Shown here piece after piece: positions 34,886-42,992 of a DNA stretch of 64,000 bases. Made by a program: the position numbers and the translations under genes. The notes under the pieces were generated by a model that was given only the letters and a program-made list of their open reading frames with translations, had not been told where the DNA came from and ran no database searches. The stretch spans positions 4,659 through 68,658 of the forward strand of contig NZ_LMUJ01000064.1 of NCBI RefSeq assembly GCF_009765975.1, given 5' to 3'. Each line of letters opens with the position of its first letter. Within the stretch, counting starts at the first letter, position 1. This DNA comes from Acidisphaera sp. S103. Lineage in GTDB: Bacteria > Pseudomonadota > Alphaproteobacteria > Acetobacterales > Acetobacteraceae.

Positions 34886-35655
34886 GATCGCCGTTCCGGC
34901 CGGACGCCGTTCCGGATGCCGCCGTCCTCGACGATCATAAGCCGCTGGTCCGAACGCTGGAACGGCGTGGGCTGATCCGCGGCGGGCTGTCGCTGGGTGC
35001 GCTCGTCATGCTGACGGGATGCGACGTGAAGCGTCCCGAGGCGGTTGAATCCGCGCTGCTCGCGTTGTCTCGCCTCACGGACGACGTGCAGGCGCTGCTG
35101 TTCAATCCGAACAGGCTGGCGCCGACCTATCCGGCCTCGATGATCCTGCGACCGCCCAAGTTCAACGCCTATTACGACGTGATGGATGTGAAGCCGGTGG
35201 ACGGCGCGACGTGGCGTCTCGACCTGTCCGGCCTGATCGCCGACAAGCATCCGTGGACGCTGTCGCAATTGCAGGCGCTGCCGCGGAGCTCGATGGTCAT
35301 CAAGCACATCTGTGTCGAGGGCTGGAGCTATATCGGCGGCTGGACCGGCGTGCCGCTGCGGGTCTTCCTGGAGCGTGTGGGCGCGGATTTGCGCGCCAAA
35401 TACGTCGCCTTCAAGACGGCCGACGACTATCCGAGCAGCATCGACATGGCGACGGCGCTGCATCCGCAGACATTGCTGGCGACCCAATATGGCGGCGATC
35501 CGCTTGCCGATCCGTTCGGGTATCCGGTGCGCCTGCGCATGGCGACCAAGCTTGGCTACAAGAACCCCAAATGGATCACGGCGATCGAGGTCACCAACAC
35601 CTATCCTGGTGGATATTGGGAAACGAAGGGCTTTTCGTGGTTCGCGGGCCTGTGA
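34882..35655 (+). CDS. Exported molybdopterin-dependent oxidoreductase, YedY/sulfite-oxidase fold
   Basis: The 257-residue product carries the sulfite-oxidase/YedY domain with the molybdenum-ligand cysteine at C144 (IKHICVEGWSYIGGW). The N-terminus has RR at 28-29, a hydrophobic stretch and MLTGC at 43-47, suggesting Tat export and perhaps a lipid anchor. YedY (MsrP) repairs methionine sulfoxide in periplasmic proteins; other members oxidise sulfite. The sigma operon context and the msrB-msrA-dipZ operon nearby favour a repair role (inference). I start at 34882 because ATGA overlaps the cytochrome gene. Confidence 0.92.
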   Translation: MRSPFRPDAVPDAAVLDDHKPLVRTLERRGLIRGGLSLGALVMLTGCDVKRPEAVESALLALSRLTDDVQALLFNPNRLAPTYPASMILRPPKFNAYYDVMDVKPVDGATWRLDLSGLIADKHPWTLSQLQALPRSSMVIKHICVEGWSYIGGWTGVPLRVFLERVGADLRAKYVAFKTADDYPSSIDMATALHPQTLLATQYGGDPLADPFGYPVRLRMATKLGYKNPKWITAIEVTNTYPGGYWETKGFSWFAGL

Positions 35656-35660
35656 GACGC

Positions 35661-36125
35661 ATGGCACCGAGCCGCATCCTGCTTGCGTGGTGCCTTCTGG
35701 CTGCGAGCGCGGACGCAGTGCATGCGCAGAGCACGACGCCGGGGGGCATGCCGCCGCCGCCGGGCATGAGCCTGCCGGCTTCCGCCGCCATGCGATTTCC
35801 GCAACCAGTCCGCGTCGGCGATCTTCTCGGACGGGAGGTTTTGCGTCCCGTCGAGAGCCAGGACGTTCTGGGGCGCGTTCGCCGCCTGGTTCGCGACGGT
35901 GATGGCCGGATCATGGTCGTGGTGGACTTCGGCGGGTTCCTGGGCCTGGGAGCCCGGCCGATCGCCGTTCCCGTGGACGCCATGGTGCTGCTTGGCCAGG
36001 ACATGGAGATCGTTGCCTTTACGCCGAAGCAACTCCGGCAATTTCCCACATTCTTGCCCGCCGGCACCACCGACGTTGGGGACGACACGATTATCAGGGT
36101 CGGCCTCGCCAAACCCTCGCACTGA
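35661..36125 (+). CDS. Secreted PRC-barrel domain protein
   Basis: This 154-residue protein has a signal peptide (MAPSRILLAWCLLAASADAVHA) and a PRC-barrel core (VRVGDLLGREVLRPVESQDVLGRV, here LLGREVL and LGRVRRLVRDGDGRI, then VVVDFGGFLGLG). PRC barrels are small beta-barrels that often bind protein partners or ligands; the role here is unknown. A GTG start at 35652 overlapping the preceding TGA is an alternative and would add two arginines to the signal peptide. It is the last gene of the sigma operon. Confidence 0.82.
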   Translation: MAPSRILLAWCLLAASADAVHAQSTTPGGMPPPPGMSLPASAAMRFPQPVRVGDLLGREVLRPVESQDVLGRVRRLVRDGDGRIMVVVDFGGFLGLGARPIAVPVDAMVLLGQDMEIVAFTPKQLRQFPTFLPAGTTDVGDDTIIRVGLAKPSH

Positions 36126-36190
36126 TACCTGACCGGTCTCCGTTCGGTCTCGCCGTCATCGAACCATCATCGCTTAAATGGCGGGACGCT

Positions 36191-36216
36191 GTAACCTTAT
36201 CGGGCGTCCCGCAGAA
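36191..36216 (+). promoter_or_regulatory. Near-match to the sigma box upstream of the glycosyltransferase operon
   Basis: GTAACC at 36191-36196 is followed after exactly 16 bases by AGAA instead of CGAA. It lies about 100 bp before the DUF2064 gene start. One mismatch in the -10 part leaves the assignment uncertain. Confidence 0.35.
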
Positions 36217-36316
36217 AGAAGAGTTCGCAGCCTGGCCTCGCGACCTGCCGCTTGCGGGTGTCGAAGCCGGGATGTGCTCTTTTTCAGCCGCGAGGGGACA
36301 CGGTGTGAGAACTTCG

Positions 36317-37090
36317 ATGAATGGCCAACCACGCAGGCCGGAAGATGTGGTGCCTGGTTCGCCAGTGAGTTGCGCGATCGGCGTCATGGCGAAGTCGCCT
36401 CGGCCCGGCCACTCGAAGACGCGTCTTTGCCCGCCGCTGCTTCCGGATCAGGCCGCTCAGTTGAGCGGGGCTTTTTTGCGGGACACCACCGAGAACATCG
36501 CCAGGGCCAGGCTGGCGGCGCCGATTGCCGGCTATGCCGCCTATGCTCCGTGGGGTTCGGAGGACGTCCTGATCCCGCATCTGGCGCCGGGAACGCCCTG
36601 CGTCCTGGCGGATGGCTCCCTGCCGGCCCCTTCGGGCGTGGATGGATTTGGCCGGTGCCTGCTGCACGCGATCCGGCACCTGTTCGCCGCGGGCCATGCC
36701 GCGGCCTGCGTCCTGAGTTCCGACACCCCTACCCTGCCAACCGACATCCTGATTACCGCGGCCACGGCTCTGCTGACCGGCGACGAGCGGCGCGTGGTGC
36801 TGGGCGCTTGCGACGACGGCGGCTACTACCTGCTGGGGATGCGGGCGCCCCATGCCCGCCTGTTCGCCGACATCGCATGGAGCAGCAGTTCCGTCGCCGC
36901 GACCACGCGCACCCGGATCGCCGAACTTGGTCTCGATCTCGTGGAATTGCCGGTTTGGTATGATATCGATGACGCCGCCGCGTTGGAGCGATTGGTGCGA
37001 GAGAACGAGGGCTATGCCGCGCGATGGACGCGCGATGCCATCGCGGCGCTGGGGCTGCACGCGTTCTCGCATTCGCCCTGCGCCGCATGA
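36317..37090 (+). CDS. DUF2064/TIGR04282-type transferase
   Basis: The 257-residue protein has the nucleotidyl/glycosyltransferase-A-like pattern of DUF2064: AIGVMAKSPRPGHSKTRLCP near the N-terminus (AKSPRPGHSKTR), LSSDTPTLP and GACDDGGYYLLG. TIGR04282 proteins were first named radical SAM/selenodomain-associated transferase 1 and later linked to arsenosugar biosynthesis. The reaction here is unknown. I start at 36317; an upstream ATG at 36272 is possible. It is the first of four genes overlapping end to end (ATGA with the next). Confidence 0.85.
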   Translation: MNGQPRRPEDVVPGSPVSCAIGVMAKSPRPGHSKTRLCPPLLPDQAAQLSGAFLRDTTENIARARLAAPIAGYAAYAPWGSEDVLIPHLAPGTPCVLADGSLPAPSGVDGFGRCLLHAIRHLFAAGHAAACVLSSDTPTLPTDILITAATALLTGDERRVVLGACDDGGYYLLGMRAPHARLFADIAWSSSSVAATTRTRIAELGLDLVELPVWYDIDDAAALERLVRENEGYAARWTRDAIAALGLHAFSHSPCAA

Positions 37091-38457
37091 AGGGCAGGCT
37101 GTCATTCGGTCTGCTGGTTGGGTTCGGCGGGGCGCTGCTTGTGTTGACGGCGTGCGGCCTGCTGCTTGATATCCCGGCGAGTTCGGGTGTGTCCCGCATC
37201 GGGCGCATGGACGTGTTGGCCGGGCTGCTGATGGTTTCCGTCGCGGTCTATTTCGGGGCGGTCCGCCTTATCCTGTGCCGTGCCTGGCCGCGCGGCACCG
37301 TCTGGGTGGTGCTGGGCGTGGCGGTGACGCTTCGCGTGCTGCTGCTGACGGCGCCCCCCATCCTGTCCACCGACATCTACCGCTATGTCTGGGACGGCCG
37401 CGTGCAGGCCTCCGGTATCAATCCGTACCGCTACATCCCGGCGGACCCCGCGCTGGCGTCGTTGCGGGATGACGTCATCTATCCCCGCATCAACCGCGCC
37501 GGCTACGCGCGCACCATCTATCCGCCGGTCGCACAAATGGTTTTCGCGGCGGTCGGACGGATATGGGGCAGCGTCACCGGGATGCGGCTGGCCATGGTCG
37601 GTTTTGAGGCGCTGGGCATCGTCTGCCTGCTGCGGCTGCTGCCGCTGGCCGGGCTGCCCCGCGAGCGGATTCTGATTTACGCCTGGAACCCGCTCGCCTT
37701 GTGGTCATTCGCCAGTGACGGCCACGTGGATGCGGTCGCGGTCGGGTTGCTGGGGCTCGCGCTGCTGCTGCGGGTTCGGCACAAGGATGGCTGGGCTGGC
37801 GCGGCGCTGGCCGGCGCGGTCCTTGTCAAGTTGTTTCCCCTGGTCGTCGCGCCGGCCTTCCTGCGCGGCGGACGCTTCTGGCGGCCGGCGTTGGCCGGGT
37901 TGGTGCTGATCGGCGGATGCTACGCCCTTTACAGCGGCGCCGGCTGGCATGTGGTCGGCTTCCTTCCTTCGTACGGCCAGGAGGAGGGTCTGGACAGCGG
38001 AACGGGGCTTTGGCTGCTGGCCGGTCTCGGCACGCTGACGAGGCTGCCTTCGGATGCCACGCTGATCTACGGCGCCGGCGTCGTCGTGGTCTTCATTGCC
38101 CTTGTGGCCGCGATTTTGCGGCAGCCGGTGCCGGCGAACGACGCGCAGGCGCTGTGCCGCGACACGGCGCTGTTAGCCGCCGCTGCCATGGTCGCCACCA
38201 GTCCGCATTATCACTGGTATTTCGCCTGGCTCGCGCTGCCGGCCGTTGTCGCGCCGTCACGTGCGCTGCTTTGGCTCGCAACCGTGCCAATTCTGCTGTT
38301 CGACGAGCCGATTCCCGGGGACCGCTTCTTCTGGCCCTCGCTGATCTATGTCCCCGCCATCGTTCTGCTGCTGGCGGATATCCGGCCCTGGCTGATGACC
38401 AAACGCCGGCACGGCGCCGGCATGGGAGACACCGCATGTTCACGACGACTGCCCTGA
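37087..38457 (+). CDS. GT-C fold membrane glycosyltransferase (GT87-like)
   Basis: This 456-residue protein has about ten or more hydrophobic helices and the GT-C signature region with an acidic motif after the first helices (STDIYRYVWDGRVQASGINPYRY, here STDIYRYVWDG and GINPYRYIP; then YPPVAQ). It resembles bacterial mannosyl/arabinosyl transferases that use polyprenyl-phosphate sugars on the outer face of the membrane. The GT2 gene at the end of this operon could supply that donor. The start overlaps the DUF2064 stop by four bases. Confidence 0.85.
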   Translation: MKGRLSFGLLVGFGGALLVLTACGLLLDIPASSGVSRIGRMDVLAGLLMVSVAVYFGAVRLILCRAWPRGTVWVVLGVAVTLRVLLLTAPPILSTDIYRYVWDGRVQASGINPYRYIPADPALASLRDDVIYPRINRAGYARTIYPPVAQMVFAAVGRIWGSVTGMRLAMVGFEALGIVCLLRLLPLAGLPRERILIYAWNPLALWSFASDGHVDAVAVGLLGLALLLRVRHKDGWAGAALAGAVLVKLFPLVVAPAFLRGGRFWRPALAGLVLIGGCYALYSGAGWHVVGFLPSYGQEEGLDSGTGLWLLAGLGTLTRLPSDATLIYGAGVVVVFIALVAAILRQPVPANDAQALCRDTALLAAAAMVATSPHYHWYFAWLALPAVVAPSRALLWLATVPILLFDEPIPGDRFFWPSLIYVPAIVLLLADIRPWLMTKRRHGAGMGDTACSRRLP

Positions 38458-39488
38458 AAAATCCGCGCCGATACTTCGAGGAGATCGGCGCCGACCGGTC
38501 CTCGATCGCCGAGCAGCCACCGGTTTGCCTGTATCTGGAGGTCACGAACCGCTGCAACCTGCTGTGCGAGACCTGTCCGCGCACCTTTGAGGAACTTGAG
38601 CCGCCAGCCGACATGAGCTGGGAACTGTTCACGCGGATCGTCGACCAGGTACCCGATATCGCGCGCGTGGTGATGCACGGCGTGGGTGAGCCCATGCTGG
38701 TGAAGACCCTGCCGGACATGATCCGTTATCTGAAAGCGCGCGGCACCTACGTCCTGTTCAACACCAACGGGACGTTGATGCAGCCGAAACGGTTCCAGGA
38801 GCTGATCGACACCGGGCTTGACGAGCTGCGCGTCTCGCTGGACGCCGCCGACCGTGAATCCTATGCGAAAATTCGCGGCAAGGACTTCTTCAACCGCATC
38901 GTGCGCGATGTCGGCAAATTCATTGCCTATCAGCAGCAAGTGGGCTCGACCACGCCGCGCGTGTCGCTCTGGCTGACCGGCCTGAAGGAAACCGTCGATC
39001 AACTGCCGGAATTCGTGCGGCTGGCGGCTCGGATGGGCGTCACCGAGGTGCATCTGCAACGTCTGGTGTTCGACGAGAGCGGCTACGGCAAGGCGATGGC
39101 GGGGAATTCGCTGTTCGAGAGCATGCGGGATGAGGAACGGCAGGCGATCGAGGCAGCGCAGGCACTCGCTGCCCCGCTGGGGGTGACGCTTGATGCCTCG
39201 GGGGCGACTGAGCCGGGACTCAGCCTGAAACGGCAGGACGATCGGGCCTGGGCGGCTTGCCGGCGGCCATGGTCGCTGATGTATTTCACCGCCCACGGGC
39301 GGGCGCTGCCTTGCTGTATCGCGCCGTTCTCCGTCCGGGGCTACAGCAACTACACGCTGGGCGACGCCACGCAGCAGGACCTGCTCGATATCTGGAACAG
39401 CCCGGCGTATCGGGCGTTCCGCACCAGTCTGCTGTCCGACGCGCCGCCGGCGCCGTGCCAGAATTGCGGGATGCGATGGAGCCTTTGA
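38436..39488 (+). CDS. Radical SAM/SPASM domain protein
   Basis: The 350-residue enzyme has the radical SAM cluster motif CxxxCxxC at C40, C44 and C47 ([12 protein letters not shown]), a GEPMLV motif and a C-terminal SPASM-like cysteine set (LPCCIAPF and PCQNCGM). SPASM enzymes commonly modify peptides or act on sugars and cofactors by 5'-deoxyadenosyl radical chemistry. The 22-bp overlap with the GT-C gene and 13-bp overlap with the GT2 gene imply tight co-expression. I saw no small precursor peptide gene in the operon, which weakens a RiPP role. Confidence 0.9.
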   Translation: MFTTTALKNPRRYFEEIGADRSSIAEQPPVCLYLEVTNRCNLLCETCPRTFEELEPPADMSWELFTRIVDQVPDIARVVMHGVGEPMLVKTLPDMIRYLKARGTYVLFNTNGTLMQPKRFQELIDTGLDELRVSLDAADRESYAKIRGKDFFNRIVRDVGKFIAYQQQVGSTTPRVSLWLTGLKETVDQLPEFVRLAARMGVTEVHLQRLVFDESGYGKAMAGNSLFESMRDEERQAIEAAQALAAPLGVTLDASGATEPGLSLKRQDDRAWAACRRPWSLMYFTAHGRALPCCIAPFSVRGYSNYTLGDATQQDLLDIWNSPAYRAFRTSLLSDAPPAPCQNCGMRWSL

Positions 39489-40165
39489 GCCTGGTTATTC
39501 CGACCTTCAACGAGGCGGAAACGATTGGTGCCGTGATCCGCGAGATCCCGGCGGCCTATCGCTTCGACATCATCGTCGCCGACGGCGGCAGCACCGACGG
39601 GACGCCGGAGATCGCCCGCGGGGCAGGTGCTCGGGTGATCGACGCGGGACGCGGCTATGGCCGGGCCTGCGCGCTGGGGGCGGAGGCCGCACATCCCGCC
39701 AGCACCGCGATCGCCTTCATGGATGGAGACGGTGCCGACCGGGGCGATCTGATCGCCGCGATCACGCGGCCGGTGCTGGATGGCACGCGCGATTTGGTGC
39801 TGGCGTCGCGGACCCGGGGGGCGCGCGAACCCGGCGCGATGCTGTGGCACCAGGTTCTTGCCGGCCGGGTTGCCGGCTTCGGCATGGGCGCGTTGTACGG
39901 GGTGCGGTACAGCGATATGTGCGCCTTTCGGGCGATCGGGCGGGACGCACTGAGACGCCTCGAGCTGCGCGAAATGACCTATGGCTGGAATATCGAGATG
40001 CAGATGCGGGCGGCGCGCGCCGGATTGCGGATATTGGAGGTGCCCCTGCCCTATCGCCGTCGCGGCGGCGGCCATTCGAAAGTGGCTGGTTCGTTGCGTG
40101 GCACGCTGCGGGCTGGAAGCCATATCGCCGCCACCTTCTGCCGGGTGGCGGTGTCGGCGCGTTGA
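39476..40165 (+). CDS. GT2 glycosyltransferase, dolichyl-phosphate hexose synthase-like
   Basis: This 229-residue enzyme shows the GT2 motifs [23 protein letters not shown] and MDGDGAD, and the C-terminal [16 protein letters not shown] stretch typical of DPM1-like polyprenyl-phosphate mannose or glucose synthases. These make a membrane-bound sugar donor. It has no membrane anchor of its own. It is the last gene of the four-gene operon; its start lies inside the radical SAM gene. TIGR04283 (radical SAM-associated transferase 2) is the nearest named relative by context. Confidence 0.88.
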   Translation: MEPLSLVIPTFNEAETIGAVIREIPAAYRFDIIVADGGSTDGTPEIARGAGARVIDAGRGYGRACALGAEAAHPASTAIAFMDGDGADRGDLIAAITRPVLDGTRDLVLASRTRGAREPGAMLWHQVLAGRVAGFGMGALYGVRYSDMCAFRAIGRDALRRLELREMTYGWNIEMQMRAARAGLRILEVPLPYRRRGGGHSKVAGSLRGTLRAGSHIAATFCRVAVSAR

Positions 40166-40219
40166 TGTTCGGGTGGCTTTTGGGTGGGGATCGGGGGCCT
40201 GACGGCGGTGTGGGTCTTG

Positions 40220-40409
40220 GGCTTCGTGCATAAACAAATGCTTCGATGTTGGCACTGTCGCCCGGTCCCGTCATGGCAGGCGTAGGCCTGCCATCCACGC
40301 CTTTCCCGAGACCTACACAGCAAGGCGTGGATGGCGGGCCTTCGCCCGCCATGACGATGAGAGGACGGCGGCGTTCGCCGGACAATTCGCTTATTCCCCG
40401 GCGAGCCCT
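40220..40409 (+). repeat. Dispersed repeat family A (190 bp), copy 2
   Basis: It is nearly identical to 25158-25347 over its full length and in the same orientation. Ends are sharply defined: GGCTTCGT at the left and GGCGAGCCCT at the right, with unrelated sequence outside. It carries the same nested inverted repeats. Confidence 0.8.
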
Positions 40410-40484
40410 TAGCCGGGGGTCATTACGACGGGTGTTGATGTTGATGCGTCGGCGTTGTCTTGGGGCAGCGACGTTTGGGTGTTT

Positions 40485-40545
40485 TGATCCAGCACTTTAC
40501 TGGGGCAGATGGCCCGGACTGACGTCAGTCCGGGCCATGACGAAT
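40485..40545 (+). repeat. Dispersed repeat family B, copy 3
   Basis: TGATCCAGCACTTTACTGGG, GCAGATGGCCCGGACTGACG and CAGTCCGGGCCATGACGAAT form an inverted repeat matching the copies at 18514 and 26318. It lies 75 bp after the family A repeat. Confidence 0.6.
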
Positions 40546-40624
40546 TAACAGACGTCGGGCCGTGACGGATCGACTGGGGCTCAACCGACGTCGGGCCATG
40601 ATGAACCAGTCGGGTCATGACGAA

Positions 40625-41095
40625 TCACGAGTCGGCCTCAATGGCGGTGGGGGTCATTCCCTTGTCGGTCAGTTCCTTGATCGCTTTCGCGTTCTTGGCA
40701 AGATACGTCAGCCCCATGCCGCGCAGCACATTGGGTGCCTTGGAGAACTGGATGTTGTCGTAGCCGACGATCTCGAAGCGATTGCCCCAGGGGTCGCGGA
40801 AGTCGAGGAACGGCCCGGCCACGACCTCGACGCCGGCTTCGTGCAGAGCTTGGCGGACGGCCTCCTTGTCATCGACCACCAGCCCGAAGTGGCGGCCATC
40901 GTCGGGCGGCTGGCGGCGCCCGCGCTGGAGCGCCAGGAACTGATCGCCGAGGTCGATGAACGCCATCTCCTCGGTTTTCCCACGCAGCCGGAATTCGAAT
41001 ATGCGAGCATAGAAAGCGAGCGCTTCCTCGATGTCACCGACTTCGAGCGCGACGTGATTGAAACCCACGGCACGGGCCTTTTTGGCTTCAGGCAT
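40625..41095 (-). CDS. VOC/glyoxalase-fold protein
   Basis: The 156-residue protein has the VOC metal-site pattern: FNHVALEVGDIEEALAFY near the start, a central HFGLVVDD and DPWGNRFEIV near 110-120. These match the His/His/Glu arrangement of glyoxalase, bleomycin-resistance and dioxygenase enzymes. A basic C-terminal extension of about 35 residues follows the fold. The gene is divergent from the GMC oxidoreductase gene. The substrate is unknown. Confidence 0.85.
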   Translation of the reverse strand: MPEAKKARAVGFNHVALEVGDIEEALAFYARIFEFRLRGKTEEMAFIDLGDQFLALQRGRRQPPDDGRHFGLVVDDKEAVRQALHEAGVEVVAGPFLDFRDPWGNRFEIVGYDNIQFSKAPNVLRGMGLTYLAKNAKAIKELTDKGMTPTAIEADS

Positions 41096-41286
41096 AGGAT
41101 CCTCCCGGATAGAGCGACGACCGATGGTAGATGGGGTCTCGGCCGCGCGCTTTCAGCGGTTGCCGGCGCGAATGGCCGATGCGGGCCGTGCGATGGTGCG
41201 CGGGATCGCGGACGCCCGGTGCGGGCGATTGGACACCGATCGGCCAGGGGCTACGATCGAGAACAAACGTCAATCGGGACTGGGCA

Positions 41287-42990
41287 ATGGACTACGATAC
41301 GATCATCGTCGGCGGCGGGTCCGCCGGATCGGTGCTGGCCAACCGGCTGTCGGCGCGCAGCAGCCACACCGTGCTGCTGTGCGAAGCCGGGCAGGACATG
41401 CCGGAAGACAACATCCCGCCCGAGATCGCCGACAGCTATCCCGGCGTCGCCTATTTCGACCCCCGCTTCCACTGGACCGCGTTGAAGGTCCGCACCCAGC
41501 CTGTATCGCATAACAACCCCACCGACCTGCCGCCGCTGCGCAAATACGAGCAGGCGCGGGTGCTGGGCGGTGGCTCCTCGATCAACGGCCAGATGGCCAA
41601 TCGCGGCGCGCCGACCGACTATGACGAGTGGGAAGCGCGCGGTGCGACGGGTTGGGGCTGGGACGCCGTGCTGCCGTATTTCCGCAAAGTGGAGCGCGAC
41701 CTGGATTTCGACGGCCCTCTGCACGGCAAGGACGGCCGCATCCCGATCCGCCGCATTCCGCGCGACCACTGGTGCCCGCATGCGCACGCCACCGCCGCGG
41801 CGTTCGAGCAGGCTGGCAGCCGGTTCCTGCCCGACCAGAACGGCGCGTGGCAGGACGGGTATTTCCCCGTCACCATCTCCAACCAGAACGAACAGCGGGC
41901 GTCCGCTGCGGTCGGCTATCTGGACCGGACCACCCGCGCACGGGCGAACCTGACGATCAGCACCGATACCACGGTGCGCGCCCTGCTGTTCGACGGGCCG
42001 GTTTGCGTCGGCGTCCGCGCCACGGTGGACGGAAGGGCGGTCGACTATCGCGGGCGGGAGGTGATCTTGTGCACCGGCGCCATCCATACGCCGGCGCATC
42101 TGCTGCGGGCCGGGATCGGCCCTGCCGGCGAACTGCGCGCGCTGGGTATCGATGTCCGAGCGAACCTGCCCGGTGTGGGGGCGAGGCTGATGGACCATCC
42201 GTCGGTTGCGCTTGCCTCCTTCATCAAGCGGCCGGCTCGGATGGACGACCGGACCCGACGGCATATCCATGTGGCGATGCGCTATTCGTCCGGGCTGCGG
42301 GGCGCGCCGGCGGGGGACATGTTCGTCGCCTGCGCCAGCAAGTCGGCCTGGCACGCGGTGGGGGAGCAGATCGCCTCACTGGTGCTGTTCGTGAACAAAA
42401 CCTACTCCGAGGCCGGGCGTGTGCAGCTTGCTTCGCCCGATCCCGACGCCGAACCGGTGGTGGCGTTCAAGCTGCTGTCCGACAGCCGCGATGTGGAGCG
42501 GTTGATGGAGGGGTTCCGCCGCCTGGGTGCCCTGCACCTCAGCGACACGTTGCGTTCGGTTACCACCGATCCGTTTCCGGCCAGCTATAGCGAGCGGGTG
42601 CGCAAGATCGGTGTGGTGAACACGAAAAACCGTCTGGCGACGCAGGTGATTGCTCGGTTTTTGGACGGGCCGGCGGCGCTGCGAAGCTGGCTGATCGATC
42701 GCTATGTCGTGGAGGGTTTCCGGTTCGACGAGGTGATGCGCGATGACGAGAAGCTGGAGGCGTTCATTCGCCAGGCGGCGATCGGCGTGTGGCATGCGTC
42801 GTGCAGTTGCCGGATGGGGTCCGCCGACGATCCGATGGCGGTGACCGATCCGGCCGGGCTGGTGCGCGGCGTGCCGGGGCTGCGGGTGGTGGATGCGTCG
42901 TTGTTCCCGGTGGTGCCGTGTGCGAACACCAATGTGCCGACGTTGATGGTGGCGGAGAAGATTGCCGACGCGATCGTGGGCGGTGAGTGA
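41287..42990 (+). CDS. GMC family FAD-dependent oxidoreductase
   Basis: This 567-residue enzyme has an N-terminal FAD dinucleotide site GGGSAGS (9-15), the GMC signature GGGSSINGQMANRGAP, and a C-terminal HASCSCRMG with NTNVPTLMVAEK. GMC enzymes oxidise alcohols such as choline or aliphatic alcohols, or sugars, using FAD. In the signature region near the C-terminus HASCSC replaces the more common H-x-x-G-T-C. The frame is open upstream but the FAD motif fixes the start at 41287. The stop is 2 bases from the stop of the convergent mug-like gene. Confidence 0.93.
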   Translation: MDYDTIIVGGGSAGSVLANRLSARSSHTVLLCEAGQDMPEDNIPPEIADSYPGVAYFDPRFHWTALKVRTQPVSHNNPTDLPPLRKYEQARVLGGGSSINGQMANRGAPTDYDEWEARGATGWGWDAVLPYFRKVERDLDFDGPLHGKDGRIPIRRIPRDHWCPHAHATAAAFEQAGSRFLPDQNGAWQDGYFPVTISNQNEQRASAAVGYLDRTTRARANLTISTDTTVRALLFDGPVCVGVRATVDGRAVDYRGREVILCTGAIHTPAHLLRAGIGPAGELRALGIDVRANLPGVGARLMDHPSVALASFIKRPARMDDRTRRHIHVAMRYSSGLRGAPAGDMFVACASKSAWHAVGEQIASLVLFVNKTYSEAGRVQLASPDPDAEPVVAFKLLSDSRDVERLMEGFRRLGALHLSDTLRSVTTDPFPASYSERVRKIGVVNTKNRLATQVIARFLDGPAALRSWLIDRYVVEGFRFDEVMRDDEKLEAFIRQAAIGVWHASCSCRMGSADDPMAVTDPAGLVRGVPGLRVVDASLFPVVPCANTNVPTLMVAEKIADAIVGGE

Positions 42991-42992
42991 GT

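Larger units (their letters stand above)
40166..40624. other. Intergenic region filled with repeats A and B
   Basis: The 459-bp gap holds the 190-bp family A repeat (40220-40409), the family B repeat (40485-40545) and trailing degenerate GGGCCATGA units up to the VOC gene. No protein gene is seen. Confidence 0.7.

Noticed and set aside
38436-39488. Radical SAM gene considered as arsS (arsenosugar synthesis)
   Set aside because: The C-terminus looks SPASM-like, no arsM gene is adjacent, and a GT-C gene is inserted in the operon. The DUF2064 link alone is not enough.
38436-40165. RiPP cluster with a SPASM maturase
   Set aside because: No small precursor gene was found in or next to the tightly overlapping operon.
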